A stretch of DNA of 64,000 nt from an uncultured Nitrosomonas sp. (GCF_902826915.1 NZ_CADEGP010000006.1:1-64000), one strand, 5' to 3'; counted from the first letter of the stretch, positions 10,335-19,205 are shown. Notes: generated from the sequence alone by a model not told the origin. A program made the numbers and translations.

Positions 10335-11426
10335 ATGGATCAGATCTATAACTTTAGCGCAGGCCCTGCAGTTCTTCCCAAAGAAGTACTACAGCAAGCA
10401 CGCGAAGAAATGCTAGATTGGCACGGTAGCGGCATGTCCGTGATGGAAATGAGTCATCGAGGCAAGGAATTCATGTCAATTGCCGAAAAAACCGAAAGCG
10501 ATTTTCGTGAACTGATTGGCATTCCAGAAAACTACAAAGTATTATTTCTACAAGGTGGCGCTTCCAGTCAATTCTCCATGGTGCCAATGAATCTGTTGCG
10601 CGGCAAAATAAAAGCGGACTATATTAATACCGGTCAGTGGTCAACCAAAGCCATCGAAGAGGCTGCCCGTTATTGCACGATCAACGTCGCCGCTTCCTCG
10701 GCAGACACTAATTTCACTTATGTGCCCGCGCAAGATAAATGGCATCTGGATCCTGAAGCAGCCTATATTCACTACACCAGCAATGAGACTATTGGTGGTG
10801 TCGAGTTTCATTGGATACCAGAAATTGATTCACACAACGGCATTCCACTGGTAGTCGATATGTCATCCGATATCTTGTCAAGACCGTTGGATATCACGCG
10901 GTTTGGATTGATCTATGCAGGTGCGCAAAAAAACCTCGGGCCTGCTGGATTAACACTGGTCGTCGTCCGCGAAGATTTATTAGGTAAACCACTACCGGGC
11001 ACGCCAACGCTATATAATTATCAGATCCATGCGCAAAATGACTCGATGTACAACACGCCACCTACTTACGCCATGTATATTACCGGATTGGTATTTGCAT
11101 GGCTGAAAAGCAAAGGCGGATTGGTCGCAATGGAAAAAACTAATATTACCAAGGCCAATTTGCTGTATGACTTGCTGGATGACAATGATTCTTATCACTG
11201 CCCAGTAGCCAAAGCAGATCGATCGCTGATGAATGTTCCCTTCACATTGAAAAACCCTGCGCTGGACGAAGAATTTCTCAAGCAGGCCAGTAACAATGGT
11301 CTGATTCAGTTAAAAGGCCACCGTTCCGTAGGTGGTATGCGTGCGTCAATATACAATGCCATGCCGATTGAAGGTGTGGAGAAATTAGTTGCGTTCATGA
11401 AAGAATTCGCCAATCAGTATGCCTGA
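10335..11426 (+). CDS. serC: Phosphoserine aminotransferase
   Basis: SerC is a PLP enzyme that converts 3-phosphohydroxypyruvate and glutamate to phosphoserine; it also acts in pyridoxal phosphate synthesis in many proteobacteria. The 363 residues start with the family motif YNFSAGPAVLP, followed by FLQGGASSQFSMVPMNLL near 71-88, and the PLP lysine in AGAQKNLGPAGLT near residue 200. The C-terminal KGHRSVGGMRASIYNAM is also typical. It starts 32 bases after gyrA and overlaps the next gene by eight bases, implying translational coupling with the serA-like gene that supplies its substrate. Confidence 0.97.
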   Translation: MDQIYNFSAGPAVLPKEVLQQAREEMLDWHGSGMSVMEMSHRGKEFMSIAEKTESDFRELIGIPENYKVLFLQGGASSQFSMVPMNLLRGKIKADYINTGQWSTKAIEEAARYCTINVAASSADTNFTYVPAQDKWHLDPEAAYIHYTSNETIGGVEFHWIPEIDSHNGIPLVVDMSSDILSRPLDITRFGLIYAGAQKNLGPAGLTLVVVREDLLGKPLPGTPTLYNYQIHAQNDSMYNTPPTYAMYITGLVFAWLKSKGGLVAMEKTNITKANLLYDLLDDNDSYHCPVAKADRSLMNVPFTLKNPALDEEFLKQASNNGLIQLKGHRSVGGMRASIYNAMPIEGVEKLVAFMKEFANQYA

Positions 11427-12615
11427 ACATCGACATAATACCTTCAAGATTCTCACACTCAACCAGATTTCTCATCATGGATTGTGCCGTTTTCCAGCGG
11501 AAACTTATCAGATTGGCAAAGATATTACTGAGCCGGATGCAATTCTGGTGCGTTCGCATAACATGTTAAATCAGCATATCCCTGTCAGTGTTAAAGCAAT
11601 TGGCCGCGCCGGTGCCGGTACCAACAACATTCCGGTACCCGATATGAATAACCGTGGCATTCCCGTGTTTAATACCCCTGGTGCGAATGCCAATGCAGTT
11701 AAAGAACTGGTTTTAGCCAGCCTGTTTTTGGCTGCGCGGAATTTGGTACCTGCGTTGCAGTTTGTTGAAAATCTGCAAGGCGATGATGTGATGTTGAACA
11801 AACAAGCTGAAGATGGAAAAAATCTTTTTTCCGGCATTGAATTGCCCGGACGCACACTCGGTATCATTGGGTTGGGTGAAATCGGTCGGCTGGTGGCCAA
11901 TTCTGCTCTCAAGCTAGGTATGAAAGTAATCGGTTATGATCCCCAAATTACTGTGGATTCAGCGTGGAACTTGTCAGCCGAAGTCAAGAAAGCCAATAGC
12001 ATAGAAGATCTCTTGCGCCACAGCGAGTTTGTCAGCGTGCATGTTCCACTGCTCGACTCCACCCGTCACCTGATCGATGACAAAAGCATCAAGTTAATGA
12101 AACATAATGTGATTCTATTAAACTTTTCGCGCAGTGCGATTGTCGATGAAGAAGCTGTTCTGACCGGTATTGCAACGAACAAAATCAAAACTTATGTCAG
12201 TGACTTTCCCAGTCAGAAATTGCAACATCAGAGATCGATCATTACGTTACCGCATATTGGCGCATCAACACAGGAATCGGAAGAAAATTGTGCCGTTATG
12301 GTTGCAGATCAACTCATCGATTATCTGCAAAACGGCAACATCACTCATACGGTCAATTTTCCCGATATACAGATGGAGCGGGAATCACCTTATCGGGTGG
12401 CAGTTGCCAATGCCAACGTGCCCAATATTGTGGGACAAATATCCACCAGCATGGCCAAGGCCGGGTTGAACATCCACAACATGATCAATAAGTCACGAGG
12501 AGAAGTGGCTTTCACACTGGTCGATGTCGACAGCCCGGTACCACAACATGCATTGGATGAAATCACCGCCATAGCCGGCGTGCTCATGGCGCGATATCTA
12601 CCACTTACTCAATAG
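11419..12615 (+). CDS. serA: D-3-phosphoglycerate dehydrogenase-like protein (short form with ACT domain)
   Basis: The product resembles the 390-400-residue phosphoglycerate dehydrogenases that oxidise 3-phosphoglycerate in the first step of serine synthesis. The substrate-binding half has GRAGAGTNNIPV near 68-79, the NAD-binding loop GIIGLGEIGRLVA is at about 148-160, the catalytic Arg is in NFSRSAIVDEE and the catalytic His in LPHIGAST. A C-terminal ACT-like domain begins near residue 325. The position that usually holds the catalytic Glu (in FPTEP of E. coli SerA) appears as Gln in DFPSQKL, which may be a subfamily trait. The eight-base overlap with serC strongly supports a role in serine synthesis; another hydroxyacid dehydrogenase activity is possible. 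Confidence 0.88.
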   Translation: MPEHRHNTFKILTLNQISHHGLCRFPAETYQIGKDITEPDAILVRSHNMLNQHIPVSVKAIGRAGAGTNNIPVPDMNNRGIPVFNTPGANANAVKELVLASLFLAARNLVPALQFVENLQGDDVMLNKQAEDGKNLFSGIELPGRTLGIIGLGEIGRLVANSALKLGMKVIGYDPQITVDSAWNLSAEVKKANSIEDLLRHSEFVSVHVPLLDSTRHLIDDKSIKLMKHNVILLNFSRSAIVDEEAVLTGIATNKIKTYVSDFPSQKLQHQRSIITLPHIGASTQESEENCAVMVADQLIDYLQNGNITHTVNFPDIQMERESPYRVAVANANVPNIVGQISTSMAKAGLNIHNMINKSRGEVAFTLVDVDSPVPQHALDEITAIAGVLMARYLPLTQ

Positions 12616-12655
12616 ACTTCAATACCTTATTGTTCAGCTAAAATTCTCACCGCTC

Positions 12656-13726
12656 ATGTCAGAAGAACTCAAAAAATTACGCGACCAGATTGACACCATT
12701 GACAATGAACTACTTCAACTGGTGAGCAAACGTGCCGAACTGGCACAGCAAATCGGCAAGATCAAAAAGAGCGACATTATTTATCGCCCTGAACGTGAGG
12801 CGCAAATACTGACACGCATGCAAGAACAAAATCGCGGTCCCATCAGCAACAAACAAATCAAACAATTGTTCATAGAAATCATGTCGGTATGCCGTGCATT
12901 GGAAAAACCAATGAGCGTAGCTTATCTAGGGCCTAGTGGCACTTTCTCTGAAGATGCAGCATTAAAACGTTTTGGCAGCGCCATTACAACCCTAGCATGC
13001 GATTCTATCGACGAAGTATTTCGTACTGTGGAATCGGATGCAGCTAATTATGGGGTGGTACCAGTGGAGAACTCTACCGAGGGCGCAGTTAGCAGAACCA
13101 TGGATTTATTGCTGCAAACTTCGCTGATCATTTGTGGCGAAATCCAACTAGCTATCCATCAATTTCTCATGGCCCAGCAAACCGGATTATCACACATCAA
13201 AAAAATCTATACTCACCCACAGTCTTTCGCACAATGTCATCAGTGGCTAAGAATCAATTTACCACAAATTTCTGATATTGCTTTTGTCACAACCGCCAGC
13301 AATGCCGATGCAGCCCGGCAAGCAGCAGCAGACAAGCATGGAGCGGCGATAGCAAGCAAGAGAGCAGCCGAACTGTTCGGACTTTCCATCTGCGCTGAAA
13401 ACATCGAGGATGATCCGAAAAATACTACGCGCTTTCTAGTTATTGGTAAGCAGATGGTGGATGTTTCAGGAAAAGATAAAACTTCTCTCATCATGTCAAC
13501 CAACAATCATTCCGGGGCAATCTATAAATTGCTTGAGCCGCTGGCGCAGTATGGCGTCAGTATGAGCCGTTTAGAGTCGCGCCCGTCGCGCGCAGGTCTA
13601 TGGCAATATGTTTTTTTTGTGGATATTGAAGGACACCAGCAAGATCAAAACGTGGCTGCTGCACTGGTAGAATTACGCAACAAAGCAGCTTTTCTAAAAA
13701 TCTTAGGATCGTATCCGGCGACGTAA
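12656..13726 (+). CDS. pheA: Bifunctional chorismate mutase / prephenate dehydratase (P-protein)
   Basis: The enzyme turns chorismate into prephenate and then phenylpyruvate for phenylalanine. The 356 residues show three parts in order: an AroQ-type chorismate mutase helix bundle (about 1-90, with LRDQIDTIDNELLQLVSKRAEL), the dehydratase (about 93-270, starting VAYLGPSGTFSEDAA, with VVPVENSTEGAV and the catalytic-site TTRFLVIG), and a C-terminal ACT domain (about 280-356) with the phenylalanine-binding motif LESRPSR. Feedback inhibition by phenylalanine is therefore likely. It lies 40 bases after the serA-like gene and is followed by hisC and tyrA, an aromatic gene cluster common in betaproteobacteria. 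Confidence 0.97.
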   Translation: MSEELKKLRDQIDTIDNELLQLVSKRAELAQQIGKIKKSDIIYRPEREAQILTRMQEQNRGPISNKQIKQLFIEIMSVCRALEKPMSVAYLGPSGTFSEDAALKRFGSAITTLACDSIDEVFRTVESDAANYGVVPVENSTEGAVSRTMDLLLQTSLIICGEIQLAIHQFLMAQQTGLSHIKKIYTHPQSFAQCHQWLRINLPQISDIAFVTTASNADAARQAAADKHGAAIASKRAAELFGLSICAENIEDDPKNTTRFLVIGKQMVDVSGKDKTSLIMSTNNHSGAIYKLLEPLAQYGVSMSRLESRPSRAGLWQYVFFVDIEGHQQDQNVAAALVELRNKAAFLKILGSYPAT

Positions 13727-13804
13727 CGATTCACCATCACCCCATAGTCACACGATTGAATTACTCAACTCTCGATATTTTTACTCGCTAACACACTTAA
13801 TATT

Positions 13805-14923
13805 ATGAATCTCTGCGACTTTGCTCCGGAATATATCCGTTCTATCCAACCCTATCAGCCGGGCAAGCCCATTTCAGAACTAGCACGAGAAATGGGACTG
13901 GATGAAGCGCATGTAATCAAACTGGCCTCCAACGAGAATCCACTGGGAACCAGTCCGCTCGCATTAGATGCGATAATAAACGCATTGCACGATGTCGCAC
14001 TCTATCCAGACGGCAGCGGCTACGAATTGAAAGCCGCACTTTCTAAACGCTATGAAATTGATCCGGAACAAATTATTCTGGGCAATGGTTCCAATGATGT
14101 TTTAGACCTGGCCGCACGTGTATTCCTGAAACCGGGTGCCGCCGCCGTGTATTCACAACATGCTTTTGCCGTTTATCCACTGGTAGTGCAGATGATCGGT
14201 GCCAATGGCATATCGGTTCCTGCCCGTGATTATGGCCATGACTTGCCAGCGATGCTAGATGCCATCACACCGGAAACACGCATCGTATTTATCGCCAGTC
14301 CGAATAACCCGACTGGCACCTTATCCAGCGAAGATGAGCTATTCCGATTTATGGAGCGCGTCTCCCGTGATGTATTAGTCGTTATAGATGAAGCCTATTA
14401 CGAATACTTACCTGAGACAAACAAACCGAACAGTATCAGCTGGTTGAAACGGTTTTCCAACTTGCTGATCACACGCACTTTCTCTAAGGCCTACGGCTTG
14501 GCCGGTGTACGCGTTGGATTCGGTCTGGCCCATCCAGATGTTGCTAACCTGATGAATCGCGTACGCCAGCCGTTCAATGTCAGCAGCATTGGTTTGGTAG
14601 GTGCTTTGGCCGCATTACACGACGCCGAATTCGTACAGCGCTCATATGCGCTAAATCGCGCAGGCATGCTACAACTCACAGATGGTTTTCGCAAACTGAG
14701 TATCGAATGCATTCCCTCGTATGGTAATTTCATCAGTTTTCGCGTCAAAGGTGATGCATCCAACACCTTGAAGGTTTATCAAAAATTGCTGCAACATGGC
14801 ATCATCGTCCGCCCACTCAGTATTTACGAAATGCCCAATCATCTCCGAGTTACCGTTGGATTGGAATCGCAAAACAAACGATTCTTGGAAGCACTGGAAC
14901 TGGCATTAAGCGAATTGGATTAA
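13805..14923 (+). CDS. hisC: Histidinol-phosphate aminotransferase (HisC family, aromatic cluster copy)
   Basis: This is a class I/II PLP aminotransferase of the HisC family, 372 residues. It opens with [14 protein letters not shown], has [10 protein letters not shown] near residues 39-48, [11 protein letters not shown] for PLP and carboxylate binding, the PLP-phenol contact VIDEAYYEY, and the Schiff-base lysine in [15 protein letters not shown]. HisC transaminates imidazole-acetol phosphate in histidine synthesis. Copies located between pheA and tyrA often act as aromatic aminotransferases on phenylpyruvate or hydroxyphenylpyruvate, and that is a plausible main role here. Which substrate it prefers cannot be decided from the sequence. 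It is 78 bases after pheA and 25 bases before tyrA. Confidence 0.93.
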   Translation: MNLCDFAPEYIRSIQPYQPGKPISELAREMGLDEAHVIKLASNENPLGTSPLALDAIINALHDVALYPDGSGYELKAALSKRYEIDPEQIILGNGSNDVLDLAARVFLKPGAAAVYSQHAFAVYPLVVQMIGANGISVPARDYGHDLPAMLDAITPETRIVFIASPNNPTGTLSSEDELFRFMERVSRDVLVVIDEAYYEYLPETNKPNSISWLKRFSNLLITRTFSKAYGLAGVRVGFGLAHPDVANLMNRVRQPFNVSSIGLVGALAALHDAEFVQRSYALNRAGMLQLTDGFRKLSIECIPSYGNFISFRVKGDASNTLKVYQKLLQHGIIVRPLSIYEMPNHLRVTVGLESQNKRFLEALELALSELD

Positions 14924-14948
14924 TCAAAAACTCGATCAAGCGCTGCCA

Positions 14949-15833
14949 ATGACAAATATCGCACCACTCAATAAGCTGGTTATTATCGGCGTTGGCCTGA
15001 TTGGCGGGTCATTTGCACAAGCCTTACGCAACGCCGGCCTGACTAAACATATCGTCGGCGTTGGCCGTAGCCAACAAAACATGCAATGTGCCATTGAGCT
15101 CGGCGTGATTGATGAAATCGCAAGCGATATCGCTTGCGCTCTGCACAATGCAGATTTGGTGTTCCTTGCGATGCCGGTGGGCCAAACCAGGTACATCATG
15201 GAGAGAATCGCTCCACATTTGCACGCCAACACCATCGTTACCGACGCCGGCAGCACCAAACAGGATGTGATGGCTGCAGCACGCCACTATCTTTCGATGC
15301 AAAGTCGGCATCATTTTGTCCCTGGCCACCCGATTGCCGGTGCCGAACAAAGCGGCGTACAAGCCGCGCAACCTGATTTGTATCTTAACAAACATGTCAT
15401 CCTCACTCCTCTACCGGAAACCAGCACCGACGCTGTCACACGAGTCGAGCAATTATGGCAAGCCTGCGGCGCACAAGTCTCGTTGATGCCCGCCGATGAA
15501 CACGATCAAGTTCTCGCCGCAACTAGCCATTTACCACATATTCTCGCTTTCACGTTGATGAATCACCTCAGCAACACTAATCAACCTGAAAATATGCTTC
15601 GTTTCGCGGGCAGCGGTTTCCGTGACTTTACTCGCATCGCTAGCAGTTCCCCGGAAATGTGGCGCGATATCTGTTTAGCAAATCACGAGGCACTGCTCAA
15701 GCAAATTGATATGTATCAGAATGAAATGAAAGCATTGCATGCAATACTAAAACATAATGATGCAGTGGCACTAGAACAATATTTTTCTCAAGCACGAGGC
15801 CTACGCGATGAATGGCTGAAGAATAAGAGCTAA
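14949..15833 (+). CDS. tyrA: Prephenate dehydrogenase
   Basis: TyrA oxidatively decarboxylates prephenate (or arogenate) towards tyrosine. The 294-residue single-domain form starts with the dinucleotide loop VIIGVGLIGGSFAQALRN near residues 11-28. It has VFLAMPVGQ, DAGSTKQDV with the family Ser/Thr-Lys, the catalytic-region HPIAGAEQSG near 119-128, and SHLPHILAF near 193-201. No chorismate mutase domain or ACT domain is fused. It follows hisC by 25 bases. In many betaproteobacteria the next gene is aroA, then cmk and rpsA; here the plus-strand cluster ends and IS debris begins within 150 bases. Confidence 0.96.
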   Translation: MTNIAPLNKLVIIGVGLIGGSFAQALRNAGLTKHIVGVGRSQQNMQCAIELGVIDEIASDIACALHNADLVFLAMPVGQTRYIMERIAPHLHANTIVTDAGSTKQDVMAAARHYLSMQSRHHFVPGHPIAGAEQSGVQAAQPDLYLNKHVILTPLPETSTDAVTRVEQLWQACGAQVSLMPADEHDQVLAATSHLPHILAFTLMNHLSNTNQPENMLRFAGSGFRDFTRIASSSPEMWRDICLANHEALLKQIDMYQNEMKALHAILKHNDAVALEQYFSQARGLRDEWLKNKS

Positions 15834-15983
15834 TGTTGGCCTTCGCGCCATCACTAACTTTAAACTTGTTGACAGCATCCGGCAATGCAATTGTGTATAC
15901 CGCCAACCCAAGTTGGACAAAATAGCGTAATTGCTTAAGAGACATATTTAGTTCATCGTTACCCCAAAGAAAGAGGAACGACG

Positions 15984-16262
15984 ATGACAAAGAAGGATAA
16001 TCAAAACCACAGTACTGAGAAGACTGTACGAGATATTCGTCGTGCAACCCACCGTAATTATTCAGCCGAAGAAAAAGTACGCATAATGCTGGAAGGTCTT
16101 CGTAGCGAAGACAGCATAGCGGAGTTATGTCGTCGAGAAGGTGTCAATACGAATATATATTACCGCGGGTCGAAGGAATATCTGGAAGTCGGGAAGAAAA
16201 GGTTAGCGGGAAATATCGTGAGGGATGCTTATTTTCATGGCGTCCGAAGTTTCATAAAATGA
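15984..16262 (+). pseudogene. Remnant of IS3-family transposase orfA (first element)
   Basis: A 92-codon frame begins MTKKDNQNHSTEKTVRDIRR and carries a helix-turn-helix segment, NYSAEEKVRIMLEGL then DSIAELCRREGVNTNIYYR, resembling the first ORF of IS3-type elements. Such proteins run on to a leucine-zipper region and an orfB integrase domain. Here the match ends near KKRLAGNIVRDA and the last residues are unrelated, so the element is truncated by the next remnant. Its upstream edge is unclear: 15834-15983 contains no gene I recognise. The start has a fair ribosome-binding site (GAGGAACGACG). It is probably non-functional. Confidence 0.75.
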
Positions 16263-16284
16263 GGACATGAAATAGAGGATAGAG

Positions 16285-16919
16285 ATGGCATTACTCCGCG
16301 CACAATATAGCCAGGAATTTAGGGAACAATCAGTTAAGTTCTTTAAAGCAAGTGGATTAACTTTAGTTGAAGCAGCCAAACGACTGTCTTTACCGAAAGG
16401 AGCATTAAAGAATTGGGTTTATGCGGATAAACAAGGTGAATTCGTTACGGTAGGCAAACACCAGAGACTACTTGCCGAGCTTGAATTAGAATTATCCAGA
16501 GTAAAGCGTGAATTGGCTGAAGTTAAGATGGAGCGTGACTTCATAAAAAAGTGTGCGAAGCATTTCGCGAGTGCCGGGCATTTGATGTTTCTGAGAGCGG
16601 CTTTCATGTCCAAAGGACTCGCCGCAGCAGTCAATACTGTGCACATGATTACCAGAATTTATTGCAACAATTTGGCATGATCACTTCCATGAGTCGTAAG
16701 GGTGATTGCTATGATAATGTTCCGATGGAAAGTTTCTGGGGAATACTTAAAACCGAGTGGGTGCATCATAGAAGATTCAAAACACGGCAACAAGCCATTC
16801 AGGAGATTACCGAATATATAGAAATCTTCTATAACCGGCAGAGAAAACAGAAAAGACTAGGCTATTTGTCACCAGCACAATTTACGCAGCAATACTATCC
16901 AAATTTGCTTGCCGCTTAA
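16285..16919 (+). pseudogene. IS3-family transposase with internal deletion (second element)
   Basis: The first part is an orfA-like frame (from 16285) with a helix-turn-helix and the zipper region ELELELSRVKRELAEVKME ending in RDFIKKCAKHFA. After about 16600 the homology jumps to the C-terminal third of orfB, read in another frame to 16919: SQYCAHDYQNLLQQFGM, the catalytic-Glu segment GDCYDNVPMESFWGILKTE, and FYNRQRKQKRLGYLSPAQF. The first catalytic Asp region and most of the integrase core are missing, so a large internal deletion has occurred. The result cannot encode a complete DDE transposase. It directly abuts the first remnant, indicating nested insertion or deletion at one site downstream of tyrA. 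Confidence 0.85.
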
Positions 16920-17466
16920 ACCAATGGACTCCATCTTTGACAGCACATATCAGCCGTAATTTCTTCCAATCTATCGAGTGCATCATCTTGTTCAAAACGC
17001 TATCTGCCTTCGGACATTGAGCTTATTGAGCACAAAAAATCGAATACCTATAACAAGTTTCTATCCCTTCAAACATCACATGCAGAAGATCTTATTTGGC
17101 CTTCCTCAGACACAAAATCATTGACATTACCATAAAAACATAAGAATATTTCTATAGATAAAGCATCATATTTTATATACTTTTTCGTAATTCTGCCGCA
17201 ATATTATTTCATTAAATAAAGCACTCCGCCGCAAGCAGCGAGGTATTAAAGCGCTCTTCAGACTACCGGTTTTCAACCAGCCTTCGCCCCAAGGGGCGAG
17301 GAATTAAACCCGGTAGAGATTAATATATTAGTTAATTACACAAAATTTCTCAGTAATTTTTTCATTATAAGAACTTAGAATAATTCTACCCATGCATGTC
17401 ATTTAATCTACTCCAGAATGATTACAACAATTCTCTTGTTAATATCTATGTTATAAGATAACCATC
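16920..17466. other. Intergenic region without a gene; IS edge and palindromic repeat
   Basis: This 547-base stretch holds no coding frame I can support. Its left end is the outer part of the IS3-type remnant. At 17214-17324 it contains the palindromic repeat described separately. The last 140 bases are AT-rich and presumably include the promoter of the double-receiver gene starting at 17467. Confidence 0.6.
17214..17324 (+). repeat. Short palindromic dispersed repeat, copy 1 (long form)
   Basis: Two related blocks are seen. The first (17214-17250) reads AAATAAAGCA, then CTCCGCCGCAAGC, then GAGGTATTAAA. The second (17281-17324) has a TCGCCCC/GGGGCGA palindrome (17284-17299), then GAGGAATTAAACCC and AGAGATTAA. 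Both blocks are found fused into one 52-base unit at 34533-34584, upstream of rne. The shape, a GC-rich palindrome with fixed flanks in intergenic DNA, is that of a REP- or MITE-like element. I do not recognise it as a named family. Confidence 0.6.
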
Positions 17467-18264
17467 ATGAATCAATTATTCAAAAGAATAAGAGTTCTTA
17501 TCGTGGACGATTGTGTTGTCATTCGTACCACGCTACGGGCAATGCTAAACAGCAATGAATATCTGGTTGTAGGAGAACTTAGCAATGGTGAAAAACTTCT
17601 TCCTACAATTGAGAAGCTAGATCCAGATGTCGTCTGTCTTGACCACTTATTACCCAACAAAGATGGTATGCATCTTTTGGGCGAGATTCGCGCTGTATAT
17701 CCAGACCTCCTCGTGGTAATGATTACCGGCAGTGAAGATGCCATGCTGAAACAGGTTGCGGCCATGTTGGGTGTTGATGGATTTATCTACAAACCATTCT
17801 CTCAGAAAAAAATCTTTGATGTACTGCAAGAAGTGACCCATGCAAAAAAACAGTTACTCATTCTAACTAAAGAGCATAATTTCTTAGAGAATAAGGCATA
17901 TCACGCAAAAGCAGTTGTTGCCGATGATAGTCTGGCAATGCGACGACTGTTGATAGCAATTCTGACACAAATGGGAATTGAAGTAATCGGGGAAGCCTAT
18001 GATGGGATGCAAGCCACCGAACTGGTAGCAGAACACAAACCTGGCATTGCATGCATAGATTTTGAAATGCCAATGATGGATGGATTAGAAGCCTTGAAAA
18101 TTATCAAGAGTCAAAATGATGCAACAAAGGTCGTTATGATCACAGCCTTAGCTAGCCGTGAATTATTTAAACAAGCTACTAACGCAGGAGCTGTAGGCTT
18201 TATCATAAAACCCTTCTACCCAGATACACTCAAGCAAAATATTTCGCGTATCCTGGCAGCCTAA
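17467..18264 (+). CDS. Response regulator with two receiver domains and no output domain
   Basis: The 265 residues contain two complete CheY-like receiver domains and almost nothing else. Domain 1 (about 8-125) has the acidic pair Asp14/Asp15, phospho-acceptor Asp59 in VVCLDHLLP, Thr87 and Lys109 in YKPF. Domain 2 (about 148-264) has Asp153/Asp154, Asp198 in ACIDFEMP, Thr226 and Lys248 in IKPF. All key residues are present, so both can probably be phosphorylated. With no DNA-binding, GGDEF, EAL or phosphatase domain, it presumably acts through protein contacts or as a phosphate sink. No histidine kinase lies nearby. The next gene on the strand encodes a FecR-like protein, 156 bases away; a functional link is not shown. 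Confidence 0.9.
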   Translation: MNQLFKRIRVLIVDDCVVIRTTLRAMLNSNEYLVVGELSNGEKLLPTIEKLDPDVVCLDHLLPNKDGMHLLGEIRAVYPDLLVVMITGSEDAMLKQVAAMLGVDGFIYKPFSQKKIFDVLQEVTHAKKQLLILTKEHNFLENKAYHAKAVVADDSLAMRRLLIAILTQMGIEVIGEAYDGMQATELVAEHKPGIACIDFEMPMMDGLEALKIIKSQNDATKVVMITALASRELFKQATNAGAVGFIIKPFYPDTLKQNISRILAA

Positions 18265-18420
18265 AGATAGCCAGAAACCTGAACTTCTTAACATAATTAG
18301 CAACGCCTCAATATACTTTCATCTGCAGCAAACTTAATCTAGTTCTAAATGACGAAGCAAAGAAACTATCCACGGTATATAATTTATACTTTCCGTTCAC
18401 TTGCCGCTTGCTAATTACAA

Positions 18421-18969
18421 ATGCAGGAACCTGAGCCACCCGTAATACAACCCTTTAATTTTGTTTTTAGTTGGCGACGCTTCTTAGTACATTGCGCGAT
18501 CATCGGCATTTGTGTACTACTAGGTCTGATGACTTGGCATTTTGGCAAACCCCATAGTATCCGTTTCTATGAAACCAACAGTGATGCACAACCTGTCACT
18601 TCGATAGCACCGGGTATTGACATGGCGCTGGATATGCATAGCTCTGTAACAGTGAAAGATAATCAACCACTCCAGGTTGAGTTGCTCAAAGGGAATATTT
18701 ATTTTGACATTCATAAAAATGCCGTCAATCAGCTTGAAGTAAAAGTCGGCAATGCCATCATTAAAAATTCTGGAACCCGCTTTAGTATCCGATTGCACAA
18801 GGGCGGCAGCAGCCATATTGCAGTTGCCGATGGACATATCAAGATCCACGTGGCTTCTGGGGTTTATCAGATCAGTGCGTTTGAACAAGCTGATTTTGAT
18901 GATGCCGATATCAGCAAGCACCGGTTGATAACTGAGCGTGATATTGCACCTTGGCGTTCGCCACAATAG
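18421..18969 (+). CDS. Minimal FecR-domain membrane protein
   Basis: The 182 residues consist of a short N-terminal cytoplasmic stretch (about 20 residues), one membrane segment (about 22-42, RFLVHCAIIGICVLLGLMTW), and a periplasmic FecR domain with the usual pattern: a threshold loop near 65-80, VELLKGNIYFDIHKNA near 96-111, VKVGNAIIKNSGTRFSIR and AVADGHIKIHVASG. Ordinary FecR proteins are about 320 residues, with an N-terminal cytoplasmic region that controls an ECF sigma factor and a C-terminal secretin-like domain that contacts a TonB-dependent receptor. Both are absent here, and no sigma factor or receptor gene is adjacent. It could be a degenerate or a specialised form. No good ribosome-binding site precedes the ATG. 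Confidence 0.8.
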   Translation: MQEPEPPVIQPFNFVFSWRRFLVHCAIIGICVLLGLMTWHFGKPHSIRFYETNSDAQPVTSIAPGIDMALDMHSSVTVKDNQPLQVELLKGNIYFDIHKNAVNQLEVKVGNAIIKNSGTRFSIRLHKGGSSHIAVADGHIKIHVASGVYQISAFEQADFDDADISKHRLITERDIAPWRSPQ

Positions 18970-19130
18970 TACAGAACTGGTAAAAATAGCACCCTCTAGC
19001 AAGAAATAAAGAAATCAACAAGATGAATATGTAAATATTCGCACGCCTTTCTGTCAATACCAACAAATTATCCTCATACATCACATCAGGAGAAAATAAT
19101 AGCTCTCGATAATCCTAAGGAAACGCTGAT

Positions 19131-19196
19131 CTATTCGATCACATCGAATAGACATGCAGAGGTTTGATAAAATAGATCCCATATTGATAAATATGG
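19131..19196 (+). repeat. Two palindromes between the IS5 left end and its transposase
   Basis: CTATTCGAT and ATCGAATAG form a perfect 9-bp stem with a three-base loop (19131-19151). CCATATT and AATATGG form a 7-bp stem with a GATA loop (19179-19196), ten bases before the transposase ATG, and the last GG of this stem begins the likely Shine-Dalgarno. In IS10 and IS50, hairpins near the left end hide the transposase ribosome-binding site on read-through transcripts; a similar role here is only inferred. Confidence 0.6.
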
Positions 19197-19205
19197 AATA
19201 GAGCG

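Noticed and set aside
15697..16047. Minus-strand frame overlapping the tyrA end, with a stretch starting MSLKQLRYFVQLG
   Set aside because: The first residues resemble a LysR N-terminus, but the match ends at once and the frame is antisense to tyrA; I could not support even a pseudogene.
16920..17466. Possible CRISPR-like repeat pair at 17214-17324
   Set aside because: Only two unequal blocks, palindromic with different flanks, and a second copy elsewhere; it fits a dispersed palindromic repeat, not an array.
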